Positions 50,791 through 59,495 of a stretch of 61,521 nucleotides of DNA are shown one piece after another. The notes under the pieces were generated by a model. That model was given only the letters and a program-made list of their open reading frames with translations. It was not told the origin of the DNA and did no database searches. The stretch is from an uncultured Mycoplasmatota bacterium. GTDB lineage: Bacteria; Bacillota_I; Bacilli_A; RF39; UBA660. The stretch covers positions 1-61,521 of the forward strand of contig UROI01000004.1 of the NCBI GenBank assembly GCA_900549325.1, read 5' to 3'. The first letter of the stretch is position 1, and each line of letters starts with the position of its first letter. Both the position numbers and the translations under genes were made by a program.

Positions 50791-53323
50791 TAAAAAATAT
50801 GACCATTTAATGGTAGAAAAAGATAAATATGAAATGTGGAAAAATAATGGTTATTTTACTGGTGGTAAAGATTTAAGTAAGGAACCATTCTGTATAGTAA
50901 TTCCACCTCCTAATGTAACTGGTAAATTACATTTAGGACACGCTTGGGATACTTCTATTCAAGATATTCTTATTAGATATAAGAAAATGAAGGGTTTTGA
51001 TGCTATGTGGGTTCCTGGTATGGACCATGCTGGTATTGCTACTCAGGCTAAAATTGATAAGAAACTTAGAAGTGAAGGAATTAATCCTAGAGAAATGAAT
51101 AGAGAAGAATGGCTTAAAGTTGCTTGGGCTTGGAAAGATGAGTATGCTGAAAATATTCATAGTCAGTGGGCTAAACTTGGTCTTGCTCTAGATTATACTA
51201 AGGAGAGATTTACTTTAGATGAAGGTTTATCTAAGGCTGTTAGAGAAGTATTTGTTACTCTATATAATAAAGGTTTAATTTATAGAGGAGAAAGAATTAT
51301 TAACTGGGATCCTATGGCTATGACTGCTTTAAGTACGGAAGAAGTTATTTATAAAGATGTAGAAGGTGCCTTTTATCATATTAAATATTATCTAGAAGAT
51401 AGTGATGAATATTTGGAAGTAGCTACAACTAGACCAGAAACCTTATTTGGAGATACTGCTGTTGCTGTTAATCCAGATGATGAGAGATACAAAAAATATA
51501 TAGGTAAAAGCGTTATACTTCCTATAGTTAATAAGAAAATTCCTGTAATAGGAGACTATCATGCTGATATGGAATTTGGTACAGGTGTAGTTAAAATTAC
51601 TCCTGCTCATGATCCTAACGACTTTGAAGTTGGTAATAGACATAACTTAGAGAGAATTGTAGTTATGAATAAAGATGCTACGATGAATGAAAATGCTGGA
51701 ATATATGCTGGTATGGATAGATTTGAGGCAAGAGAAAAACTTGTTAAAGATTTAGAAGGGGCCGGCCTACTAATTAGTATCGAGCCAATTAATCATAATG
51801 TTGGATTTTCAGAAAGAACTGATGTAATGGTAGAGCCTTACTTATCTAAACAATGGTTTATTAAAATGCGTCCACTTGCAGATGCAGTACTTGCTAATCA
51901 AAAAAATAAAGATACTAAAGTTAACTTTGTACCTGAAAGATATGAAAAGATTATGAATCACTGGATGGAAATAACTTATGACTGGTGTATTTCTAGACAA
52001 CTTTGGTGGGGGCATAGAATTCCTGCTTGGTATAAAGATGATGAAGTATATGTTGGTATGGATGCTCCTGAAGGAGAAGGTTGGGTGCAAGATCCCGATG
52101 TACTTGATACTTGGTTCTCTTCAGCATTATGGCCTTTTAGTACACTTGGATGGCCTAATGATACTGACTTATTAAAAAGATATTATCCTAACAGTGTACT
52201 AGTTACTGGATATGATATTATTCCGTTTTGGGTAAATAGAATGACATTCCAAGGACTTGAATTTCTTCATAAGAGACCATTTAAAGACTGTTTAATACAT
52301 GGTCTTATTAGAGATAAACAAGGTAGAAAAATGAGTAAGAGTCTTGGTAATGGTATAGATCCTATGGATGTTATTGAAGGATATGGTGCTGACTCACTAA
52401 GATTTTTCTTAACTACTAGTACTGCTTCTGGAATGGATTTAAGATATGATGAAGAAAAAGTAAAATCTACTTGGAACTTTATTAACAAAGTATGGAATGC
52501 ATCAAGATTTGTATTAATGAAGTTAGATGGATTTAAAGAAGAAGATTATACTTTAGATAATTTAAAAGTAGAAGATAAATGGATACTTGATAAACTTAAT
52601 AATACTATTAAAGATGTTACTAAGTATATGAATAAATATGACTTTAATTTAGCGGGGTCCGCTATATACGAATTTGCATGGAGTTACTTCTGTGACAAGT
52701 ATATTGAATTATCTAAGTTCTATGATGATAATACAACAAAAAGTGTATTACTTAGAGTACTTACTGATATAGTAAAAATGCTTCATCCATTTATGCCTTA
52801 TGTTACTGAAGAAATATATTCAATGCTACCTATTAAAGAAACTGAATCTATTATGATGAGTAGTTACCCTGAATATGATAAGAATATGGTATTTACTACT
52901 AATATTGATACAGTACTTGAATTTATTACTATGTTTAGAAATAAAAAGGCTGAGCTTGGTATAAGTAGTGATTACAAAGTATATATTAAATGTAATAATG
53001 ATGTAGATAAACAAATTATTATTAATATGTTAAAACTTAATGGTAAAATTACTTATATTGAAGATAATTATACTGATAAAGTAGAATATAATGGAATAGA
53101 GATAGATATTTTCTTCGATAATAGTAAAAATGTTAAAGAGCAGGCGGAAAAATTATTAAAAGAAAAAGAATCTCTAGAGAAATCTATTGAAAGAAGAGAA
53201 AAATTACTTAGTAATGAAAATTATGTAAGTAAAGCTCCTTCGAGTATAGTAGAAAAAGAAAAAGAAGATTTGAAGAAAGAAAAAGAATTACTAAATAATC
53301 TACTTAATAAATTTACAAAATAA
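50783..53323 (+). CDS. valS: Valyl-tRNA synthetase
   Basis: An 846-residue class I synthetase. The HIGH motif is PPPNVTGKLHLGHAW, the editing domain has TTRPETLFGDTAVAV, the KMSKS motif is GRKMSKSLGN, and a C-terminal coiled coil is present (about 780-846). It charges tRNA-Val. The ATG at 50783 is preferred; the upstream in-frame GTG is part of a GGTG ribosome binding site. Confidence 0.98.
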   Translation: MLDKKYDHLMVEKDKYEMWKNNGYFTGGKDLSKEPFCIVIPPPNVTGKLHLGHAWDTSIQDILIRYKKMKGFDAMWVPGMDHAGIATQAKIDKKLRSEGINPREMNREEWLKVAWAWKDEYAENIHSQWAKLGLALDYTKERFTLDEGLSKAVREVFVTLYNKGLIYRGERIINWDPMAMTALSTEEVIYKDVEGAFYHIKYYLEDSDEYLEVATTRPETLFGDTAVAVNPDDERYKKYIGKSVILPIVNKKIPVIGDYHADMEFGTGVVKITPAHDPNDFEVGNRHNLERIVVMNKDATMNENAGIYAGMDRFEAREKLVKDLEGAGLLISIEPINHNVGFSERTDVMVEPYLSKQWFIKMRPLADAVLANQKNKDTKVNFVPERYEKIMNHWMEITYDWCISRQLWWGHRIPAWYKDDEVYVGMDAPEGEGWVQDPDVLDTWFSSALWPFSTLGWPNDTDLLKRYYPNSVLVTGYDIIPFWVNRMTFQGLEFLHKRPFKDCLIHGLIRDKQGRKMSKSLGNGIDPMDVIEGYGADSLRFFLTTSTASGMDLRYDEEKVKSTWNFINKVWNASRFVLMKLDGFKEEDYTLDNLKVEDKWILDKLNNTIKDVTKYMNKYDFNLAGSAIYEFAWSYFCDKYIELSKFYDDNTTKSVLLRVLTDIVKMLHPFMPYVTEEIYSMLPIKETESIMMSSYPEYDKNMVFTTNIDTVLEFITMFRNKKAELGISSDYKVYIKCNNDVDKQIIINMLKLNGKITYIEDNYTDKVEYNGIEIDIFFDNSKNVKEQAEKLLKEKESLEKSIERREKLLSNENYVSKAPSSIVEKEKEDLKKEKELLNNLLNKFTK

Positions 53324-53369
53324 TTTTTATATGATAAAATTACTTTAGTTGTGAAAGGAGTGAATATTT

Positions 53370-53732
53370 ATGGCTAAGTTTTGTTCTAATTGTGGTGCTG
53401 AATTAAATGAAGAACAAGAAATTTGTTTGAAGTGTGGTGTCAGAGTTAAAAATAGTGATACTAAAAATACTGATCCAAATGCTAAATCTAAAATGGCTGC
53501 TGGATTACTTGGTATATTTTTAGGTCAATGGGGAGTACACAACTTTTACCTAGGTTATACCGGAAAAGCAGTAGCCCAATTATTACTTTCTATTTTTGGA
53601 TACATATTACTATTTGTTGTTGTTGGTTTTTTTATGGTAGCCGCTGCTGGTATATGGGGACTAATCGAAGGTATTATGATACTATCTGGTAGTATCAATA
53701 CTGATGCTAATGGTAATCCATTAAGAGATTAA
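53370..53732 (+). CDS. TM2 domain protein with N-terminal zinc ribbon
   Basis: A 120-residue protein. The zinc ribbon is CSNCGAELNEEQEICLKCG (residues 4-22). The TM2 domain follows with two membrane segments and the motif GQWGVHNFYLGYTGKA. Function unknown; such proteins are common in Firmicutes. AAAGGAG lies upstream. Confidence 0.88.
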   Translation: MAKFCSNCGAELNEEQEICLKCGVRVKNSDTKNTDPNAKSKMAAGLLGIFLGQWGVHNFYLGYTGKAVAQLLLSIFGYILLFVVVGFFMVAAAGIWGLIEGIMILSGSINTDANGNPLRD

Positions 53733-53734
53733 TG

Positions 53735-53778
53735 TATAATTAAATTAAAACATCTCATAATAATTGTGAGGTGTTTTT
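53735..53778 (+). promoter_or_regulatory. Promoter with 5' hairpin covering the ribosome binding site of the DUF421 gene
   Basis: TATAAT (53735-53740) is followed at about the transcription start by a stem AACATCTCA (53749-53757) with TGAGGTGTT (53767-53775), 9 bp including one G-U pair, and then TTTTT. The 3' arm contains GAGGTG, the only ribosome binding site for the ATG at 53782. The same hairpin also serves as terminator of the TM2 gene. Confidence 0.65.
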
Positions 53779-53781
53779 CAT

Positions 53782-54492
53782 ATGAATAATGTATTTTATA
53801 TATGTTTTAGAACTCTTTTAGTATTAGTAATTCTATTTTTTGTAACTAAGTTACTGGGCAAAAAACAAGTTTCACAACTTAGTTTATTTGATTATGTCGT
53901 TGGTATTACTATTGGCTCTATAGCCGCGGATATTTCTCTAGACTTAGAAAAAGACTTAATCTCGGGTATTGTTTCACTTCTTTTATATGGTATTATTGCC
54001 TATATAATAGCAAAGGCTACGATGAAAAGTATTACTCTTCGTAGATTTATTACAGGCGTACCGACAATATTAATGGAAAATGGTAAAATTATTGAGTCTG
54101 GTTTAAAAAAATCTAAACTTGATATTAATGATTTCCTCGCAGAAGCTAGAACACAAGGATATTTTGATTTAAATGAAATAGATACTGCAATTATGGAAAT
54201 TAATGGAAGTATTAGTTTTCTTTTAAAAGAGAAAAATAAACCTTCGAGTAAGAGTGATGTTAATGCTAAACTTAGTAATAGTGGTATGCCCGCAAATGTA
54301 ATTATCGATTCTAATTATATGGAAAATAATATGAAGGCTATGGGAAAAGATAAGAAATGGCTAGACCATGAACTAAAAGTATTAGGCTATAAAAATTATG
54401 AAGATATACTGCTTGCTACTTGTGATAATAATGGTGAAGTTATGGTATACAGAAAAAATGTAAAGCCTAATAAAAATACTATTTTAGAATAG
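53782..54492 (+). CDS. DUF421 (YetF-like) membrane protein
   Basis: A 236-residue protein. Three membrane segments (residues 5-75) carry LLGKKQVSQLSLFDYVVGITIGSIAAD, a DUF421 hallmark abbreviated here as GKKQVSQLSLFDYVVGIT. A soluble domain of two repeated parts follows (IMENGKIIESGLKK; VIIDSNYMENNMKAMGKD). In Bacillus, YetF/YfjB-type paralogues affect spore germinant receptor lipids (5AF system). The role here is unknown. Confidence 0.9.
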   Translation: MNNVFYICFRTLLVLVILFFVTKLLGKKQVSQLSLFDYVVGITIGSIAADISLDLEKDLISGIVSLLLYGIIAYIIAKATMKSITLRRFITGVPTILMENGKIIESGLKKSKLDINDFLAEARTQGYFDLNEIDTAIMEINGSISFLLKEKNKPSSKSDVNAKLSNSGMPANVIIDSNYMENNMKAMGKDKKWLDHELKVLGYKNYEDILLATCDNNGEVMVYRKNVKPNKNTILE

Positions 54493-54512
54493 TTTTCTTT
54501 ATCTTTATGGTG

Positions 54513-54518
54513 TATAAT
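54513..54518 (+). promoter_or_regulatory. -10 box of the deacetylase gene
   Basis: TATAAT lies 22 bases before the start codon at 54541, so the leader is very short and the ribosome binding site (GTGAT) is weak. Confidence 0.45.
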
Positions 54519-54540
54519 TATTTTTAGAGTAGTGATAAAT

Positions 54541-55920
54541 ATGAAGTATTTAAAAAAATTATTTTTAATTTTGATTATTATAACATCATTCATGTTAATA
54601 TACAACATTATGTCTCCTACCATTGATATTTATACTAAAAGTATCAAATTAAATAGTGATTACAGCATTGATTACAAAGTATATAATTTGTTTACTAATT
54701 TAACTAATAAAAGTTCTATTATAGAAAATAATATAAATTCTAGTAATGTTGGTACTTACACTATTGTAATTAATGTTAAATATTTATTTTTTAATGTAAA
54801 CAAAACATTTGATATTAATGTTATTGATAATACAAAACCTATTATTACTTTAAATGGTAATACAGAAGTTAAGGTTTGTCCAAATACTGACTATAATGAA
54901 GAAGGATATACCGCGAGTGATAATTACGACGGAGATATTACGGAAAGAGTGAATATTAAAAAAATAGACAATAGTATTATTTATTCTGTAATTGATAGTA
55001 GTAACAACGAAACACAAATAGAGAGAAAAATTATATTTAAAGATGATGAGGCTCCAAAAATAGAATTAAAAGGTAGTGCTGATTTAAATATATTTATTGG
55101 TGATAATTATAATGAAGAAGGATATGCCTCCTACGACAAATGTGATGGAGATATTACTAATATTGTAGTTGTTACTAGTAATCTAGATACTAATAAACTG
55201 GGTACATATAATATAAAGTATGAAGCTATAGATACTTCTGGTAACAAGGCTGAGGTTAGTAGAACTATCCATGTAATTAGTAAGCCAAGTTATTATGGTA
55301 ATGGTATTATTTATCTAACGTTTGATGATGGTCCAAGTTATTTAACAGGAAAAATTTTAGATATACTTGATAGTGAAAATATTAAAGCAACATTTTTTGT
55401 TACTCATGGCGGTGATTATGTTAAAAGAGCGTATAATAGTGGTAATACAATAGCTCTTCATACATATACGCATAATTATAGTTATGTATATTCTAGTTTT
55501 GATAATTACTTTATTGATTTAAATAATGTTAGTAATAGTGTTTATAATTCTATTGGCATTCATCCAAAGATAATTAGATTTCCTGGAGGGTCTTCTAACA
55601 CTATAAGTAAAAATTATTCAAATGGTATTATGTCTAGACTTACTAATGAGGTAATTAATAGAGGATATACTTATTTTGATTGGAATGTTGACTCTAATGA
55701 CGCTGGCGGTGATGGATATAATAGTAGTAAAATATATAATAATGTTATTAATGGCTTATCACATAGTAAAACTAATATAGTACTTATGCATGATTCGGAA
55801 AGTCACAGTGCCTCCGTTGATGCACTTAGAAACATTATTAAATACGGTAAAAATAATGGTTATACATTTAAAGCTATAACTAGTGATACTCCTATTGTTA
55901 GACATGGCGTTAACAATTAA
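54541..55920 (+). CDS. Polysaccharide deacetylase with two Ig-like (DUF5011) domains
   Basis: About 459 residues. An N-terminal membrane anchor (about 5-25), then a beta-rich region and two immunoglobulin-like DUF5011 repeats (about 95-170 and 175-245, each with YNEEGY...DGDIT). The NodB catalytic domain has TFDDGPS (Asp-Asp), HTYTH metal ligands, RFPGGSS, DWNVDSND and IVLMHDS, all five motifs intact. It likely removes acetyl from peptidoglycan or an exopolysaccharide at the cell surface. Confidence 0.92.
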   Translation: MKYLKKLFLILIIITSFMLIYNIMSPTIDIYTKSIKLNSDYSIDYKVYNLFTNLTNKSSIIENNINSSNVGTYTIVINVKYLFFNVNKTFDINVIDNTKPIITLNGNTEVKVCPNTDYNEEGYTASDNYDGDITERVNIKKIDNSIIYSVIDSSNNETQIERKIIFKDDEAPKIELKGSADLNIFIGDNYNEEGYASYDKCDGDITNIVVVTSNLDTNKLGTYNIKYEAIDTSGNKAEVSRTIHVISKPSYYGNGIIYLTFDDGPSYLTGKILDILDSENIKATFFVTHGGDYVKRAYNSGNTIALHTYTHNYSYVYSSFDNYFIDLNNVSNSVYNSIGIHPKIIRFPGGSSNTISKNYSNGIMSRLTNEVINRGYTYFDWNVDSNDAGGDGYNSSKIYNNVINGLSHSKTNIVLMHDSESHSASVDALRNIIKYGKNNGYTFKAITSDTPIVRHGVNN

Positions 55921-55995
55921 TGGACTATTTAATTAATTTTGTTCTTAATATTTTTACTATTTTGAGTTATAATAATTATAGAAAGGAGTTTTATA

Positions 55996-56559
55996 ATGAG
56001 TAAAGAAATTAACAAATATCTTAATTTATCTATAGTTATGTCTGTACTTTTTGCTATACTAGGAGTTATTCTTATAATATCACCCAATTCATCACTTGAT
56101 ACTATAGCATACCTACTAGCAGCATTTCTATTGGTATATGGTACTTACAACTTTATAGATAGTTTTGCTATTCATCCAATATTCTTCTTTATGAAGATGG
56201 CTAGTAGTGTTATTTCTATAATACTTGGTATAGTTATATTTTTAAATCCTGAAATATTTAAAAATTTAATTCCTATAGCTTTAGGTATATTCTTTATTAT
56301 AAATGGTATTTTTAAAACTAGAATGGCATTTATTATTAAAGATGTAGATAATTATTTTGTTTTATCCGTTATTACTTCAGTACTTACTATAATATGTGGT
56401 ATTGTTCTAATTATTAATCCTAGTATATCTGCGATTATGATTACTACGATGATTGGAATTATCATTTTAGTATATGCTGTATTTGATATAGTAGATGCTT
56501 TCATATTAAAACATAGGGTAAAAGAAATATCTAAATATTTTGAAAAATTATTAAAATAG
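55996..56559 (+). CDS. HdeD/DUF308 family membrane protein
   Basis: A 187-residue protein with six membrane segments arranged as three helical hairpin repeats (AILGVILIISP, SIILGIVIFLNPE, TIICGIVLIINPS), a typical HdeD/DUF308 pattern. E. coli HdeD is an acid-resistance protein; the role in Firmicutes is unknown. GAAAGGAG lies upstream of the ATG. Confidence 0.85.
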   Translation: MSKEINKYLNLSIVMSVLFAILGVILIISPNSSLDTIAYLLAAFLLVYGTYNFIDSFAIHPIFFFMKMASSVISIILGIVIFLNPEIFKNLIPIALGIFFIINGIFKTRMAFIIKDVDNYFVLSVITSVLTIICGIVLIINPSISAIMITTMIGIIILVYAVFDIVDAFILKHRVKEISKYFEKLLK

Positions 56560-56580
56560 TACTTCGGTACTGTTTTTTTA
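56558..56580 (+). terminator. UUCG-tetraloop terminator of the DUF308 gene
   Basis: AGTAC-TTCG-GTACT followed by GTTTTTTT. The C(UUCG)G tetraloop is exceptionally stable, giving a textbook intrinsic terminator that overlaps the stop codon. Confidence 0.92.
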
Positions 56581-56674
56581 TATAATGTCAAACATTTTTG
56601 CTGATTTTCCAAATAATTTTGATAGACTTTATTCTTTTACTCAGATATAATAATGATAGAAAGGAGTAAAAGGA

Positions 56675-57265
56675 ATGCTTGGAAATAAACTCGTAAAACT
56701 AAGAAAGGAAAATAAGTTATCACAAGACTCACTTGCAGATAAACTAGGTGTTACTAGACAAACTATTTCTAATTGGGAACTTAATACTACTAAACCTGAT
56801 ATTGTACAAATTAAAAATATATCGGAGATATTTAATATTAGTATTGATGAACTTTTAGATAACAATACAAAAGATATTATTGAGAAAAAGATTAGTAATA
56901 CTGAGAAACTTACTAGTAAAACTAATAAATATATTAAAATAACTTTAATTACTTTATATTTTATCATTTTGATATTTTTAATTAGTATCACTATTTACTT
57001 TTTTAACAAGAAGGATTTTACTAACGAGTATCAAACTAGTTTTACCTGCGAAAATGGAGGGAGTTATTATGATGTCTCTTTAGATAAATATTTAGACAAG
57101 GAAGATAACAAAATGTATTTTGATATAGTTGTTTTTCATTGTACTGAAACTATTGGTGAATGTGAACCTGAGAGATTTAATGGTGGCTCTTCAGTAGAAG
57201 AGGCAATTAAGTCTTTAAACACAATTAAAAGAATCATTATTAATAAAGGAAATACTTGTAGATAA
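56675..57265 (+). CDS. Membrane-anchored XRE-family regulator with extracellular Cys domain
   Basis: A 196-residue protein. An N-terminal XRE helix-turn-helix (SQDSLADKLGVTRQTISNWE, residues about 15-34) is followed by a short linker, one membrane segment (about 88-110), and an extracellular ~85-residue domain with four Cys (TCENG, HCTE, GECE, NTCR) that may form disulfides. This layout suggests a one-component sensor in which an outside signal alters DNA binding. Function not known. Confidence 0.85.
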   Translation: MLGNKLVKLRKENKLSQDSLADKLGVTRQTISNWELNTTKPDIVQIKNISEIFNISIDELLDNNTKDIIEKKISNTEKLTSKTNKYIKITLITLYFIILIFLISITIYFFNKKDFTNEYQTSFTCENGGSYYDVSLDKYLDKEDNKMYFDIVVFHCTETIGECEPERFNGGSSVEEAIKSLNTIKRIIINKGNTCR

Positions 57266-57287
57266 AATATATTACTAACTAAATTTA

Positions 57288-57316
57288 AAATTGAAGTTTG
57301 TAGTCTTCAATTTTTT
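57288..57316 (+). terminator. Terminator of the XRE regulator gene
   Basis: AAATTGAAG (57288-57296) pairs with CTTCAATTT (57305-57313), followed by TTT. Its arms are the same as those of the hairpin at 59321-59346, but the loop lacks the GGCT core half. Confidence 0.85.
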
Positions 57317-57404
57317 GTTTTCTATGTAAATATTATGTAAAATCCATATTATTTTAATTAAAAACATTACTTTTATGATATTATTATCATAGGTGATTAC
57401 ATAT

Positions 57405-59315
57405 ATGAATAATGAAATGAGGAATGGTTGGATAGACATTATATCTAAAATGTATAAAGACTTACATAATTCAGAAAGAGTTATGCATATTTCAAAAGAA
57501 ACTGATAAAAAAAGAGAAAGATTACTTAATTATTTTAATAGGTTAGAAGAGATACATAAGAGAGTAGCCGAGAGTAAAAATAAATCTGATGAAAAATTAC
57601 TTAAAGAATTCTATTACGATTTATATGTAATAAAACCTGAAGACATACCTGAATCCTATTTTCAAAATCAAGTTAAACTTGCTAGAGAAAGAGGATATGG
57701 TAATATTAAACTAACTAATGAAGACAAAAAAAGAATGACTGATCAAGTTATTGAAGACCAGAAGCATTCTTTAGATAAATGGATAGAATATTTTTTATAT
57801 GATGAAGAAAGTAAATCTTATGAAATGTGGGAAAAATACTGGGTATTTCAAGGATTACAAAGTTTAGGTAAATATGATAAAGAAACTTATAAATTTAGTA
57901 AAAGAGATAAAACGACAGTATATCCATTTCCACCAGTAGAAAGAGAATTTATTTTTACTACACTACATTTAATGGAAGACTATATTAAAGATAAAAAAGG
58001 TGACGAAGAAATTAAATCTGCCTTAAGTAGTGGTAACTTTAAAATGTTATATGAATATGTTATTAAACAAAGTATGTTAAAAGATAAACTTCAAAGTAAC
58101 ACTACTAGTGGTAAATGGGTAAAATATGAACAAGGTAGTGATTATAATATCTTAAGAGATTCACTTCAAGGGTATTATACTGGCTGGTGTACTGCTGCTG
58201 GTGAGAATTTTGCTAAAAGTCAGTTAGCAGTTGGAGATTTTTATGTTTATTATTCTCTTGATAATAATGGTGAAGCCAAAGTACCTAGAATTGCTATTAG
58301 AATGGATGGAAAAAATAAAATCGGAGAAATTAGAGGAATATCGAATAAACAAAATATGGAACCTGAGATGATGCCTATTCTTGAAGAAAAATTAAAAGAG
58401 TTCCCTGATAGAGATAAATATTTAAAAAAAGAGCATGATATGAAATTACTTACTTTAATTGATAAAAAAGTAAACAATGATATTGAACTAACTTTGAGCG
58501 AACTTAAATTTTTATATGAAGTGGATAGTAAAATTGAAGGGTTTGGTTATATGAAAGATCCTAGAATATATGAAATAAAGAACAAAAGAAATATAAAGAA
58601 AGACTGTGCGCTGATATTTGATGTAAAAAAAGAAGAGGTTGCTTTATCACAAGAAGAGTGGGAAGAGAACCCAAATAAGTTTAAAGTTTTAGTTTCTGAT
58701 TTAGATCTGCGACGATTAATTAATGCTGATAGCTTAGTACTTCCTCAAAACATTGGTGGTAGTTTAAATTTAAGCGCACTAACTAATGCAGAAGGCCTTG
58801 TATTACCCCAAAGTATTGGTGATAGTTTATGGTTGGATGGGCTAACTAGTGCTGAAGGCCTTGTATTACCTCAAAGTGTTGGTGGTAGTTTATGGTTAAA
58901 TAAAATAACTAGTGTTGAAGGTCTTGTACTACCTCAAAGTGTTGGTGGTTATTTAGATATACACAACCTAGATAGTGCCGAGAGCCTGGTATTACCCCAA
59001 AATATTGGTGGTGGTTTGAATTTAAGTGGACTAGCAAGTGCTGAAGGTCTCGTATTACCTCAAAGCTTTGAAGGTAGTTTATGGTTGACTAGAATAACTA
59101 GTGCTGAAGGCCTTGTATTACCTCAAAACTTTAGTGGTAGTTTATGGTTGAATAGAATAACTAGTGCCGATGGACTTGTTTTACCTTATGACTTTGATTT
59201 AAATAAGTTAATATGTCCAAGTTACATTAAAAATGAAATATTACAAAATCCTGATAAATACTTTAGAAAACCTCCTAGTGAAGAAGAAAACATAAGTGTA
59301 CATCATAAAAGATAA
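57405..59315 (+). CDS. Large protein with 21-residue tandem repeats and a conserved GWCTA domain
   Basis: A 636-residue protein I cannot name. The ATG at 57405 lies seven bases after AGGTGAT. Residues 1-240 are charged and helical. Residues about 240-340 contain YYTGWCTAAGENFAKSQ, then YVYYSLDNNGEAKVPRIAIR and IGEIRGISNKQN, a domain-like block resembling proteins associated with PcfJ-type or plasmid-borne repeats (weak, by eye). Residues about 430-595 are seven full and one partial 21-residue repeats of the form SAEGLVLPQSVGGSLWLNKI-T, likely a beta-solenoid. No signal peptide. It may bind another macromolecule. Confidence 0.75.
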   Translation: MNNEMRNGWIDIISKMYKDLHNSERVMHISKETDKKRERLLNYFNRLEEIHKRVAESKNKSDEKLLKEFYYDLYVIKPEDIPESYFQNQVKLARERGYGNIKLTNEDKKRMTDQVIEDQKHSLDKWIEYFLYDEESKSYEMWEKYWVFQGLQSLGKYDKETYKFSKRDKTTVYPFPPVEREFIFTTLHLMEDYIKDKKGDEEIKSALSSGNFKMLYEYVIKQSMLKDKLQSNTTSGKWVKYEQGSDYNILRDSLQGYYTGWCTAAGENFAKSQLAVGDFYVYYSLDNNGEAKVPRIAIRMDGKNKIGEIRGISNKQNMEPEMMPILEEKLKEFPDRDKYLKKEHDMKLLTLIDKKVNNDIELTLSELKFLYEVDSKIEGFGYMKDPRIYEIKNKRNIKKDCALIFDVKKEEVALSQEEWEENPNKFKVLVSDLDLRRLINADSLVLPQNIGGSLNLSALTNAEGLVLPQSIGDSLWLDGLTSAEGLVLPQSVGGSLWLNKITSVEGLVLPQSVGGYLDIHNLDSAESLVLPQNIGGGLNLSGLASAEGLVLPQSFEGSLWLTRITSAEGLVLPQNFSGSLWLNRITSADGLVLPYDFDLNKLICPSYIKNEILQNPDKYFRKPPSEEENISVHHKR

Positions 59316-59320
59316 ACTTA

Positions 59321-59396
59321 AAATTGAAGACTACAGGCTTCAATTTTTTCATTAAAGACCTTAGGCTTTAATGACAGTGAAGAGACTATAGGCTCT
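59321..59396 (+). repeat. Array of three AGAC...GGCT hairpins after the repeat protein gene
   Basis: Hairpins 59321-59346 (9-bp arms, followed by TTTTTT, a good terminator), 59350-59373 (8-bp arms) and 59381-59396 (4-bp arms). All share AGAC...GGCT with inner loops TACA, CTTA and TATA. The remaining ~95 bases to rmuC hold TATACT (59463-59468) as a probable -10. Confidence 0.85.
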
Positions 59397-59495
59397 GAAC
59401 TAATAATATACAATTGTTTGCTTTTTTATATTATTATTATTTACTAAAAGAAATTTATATGTTATACTTTTATATGTAAATATGGAGGTAATAAA

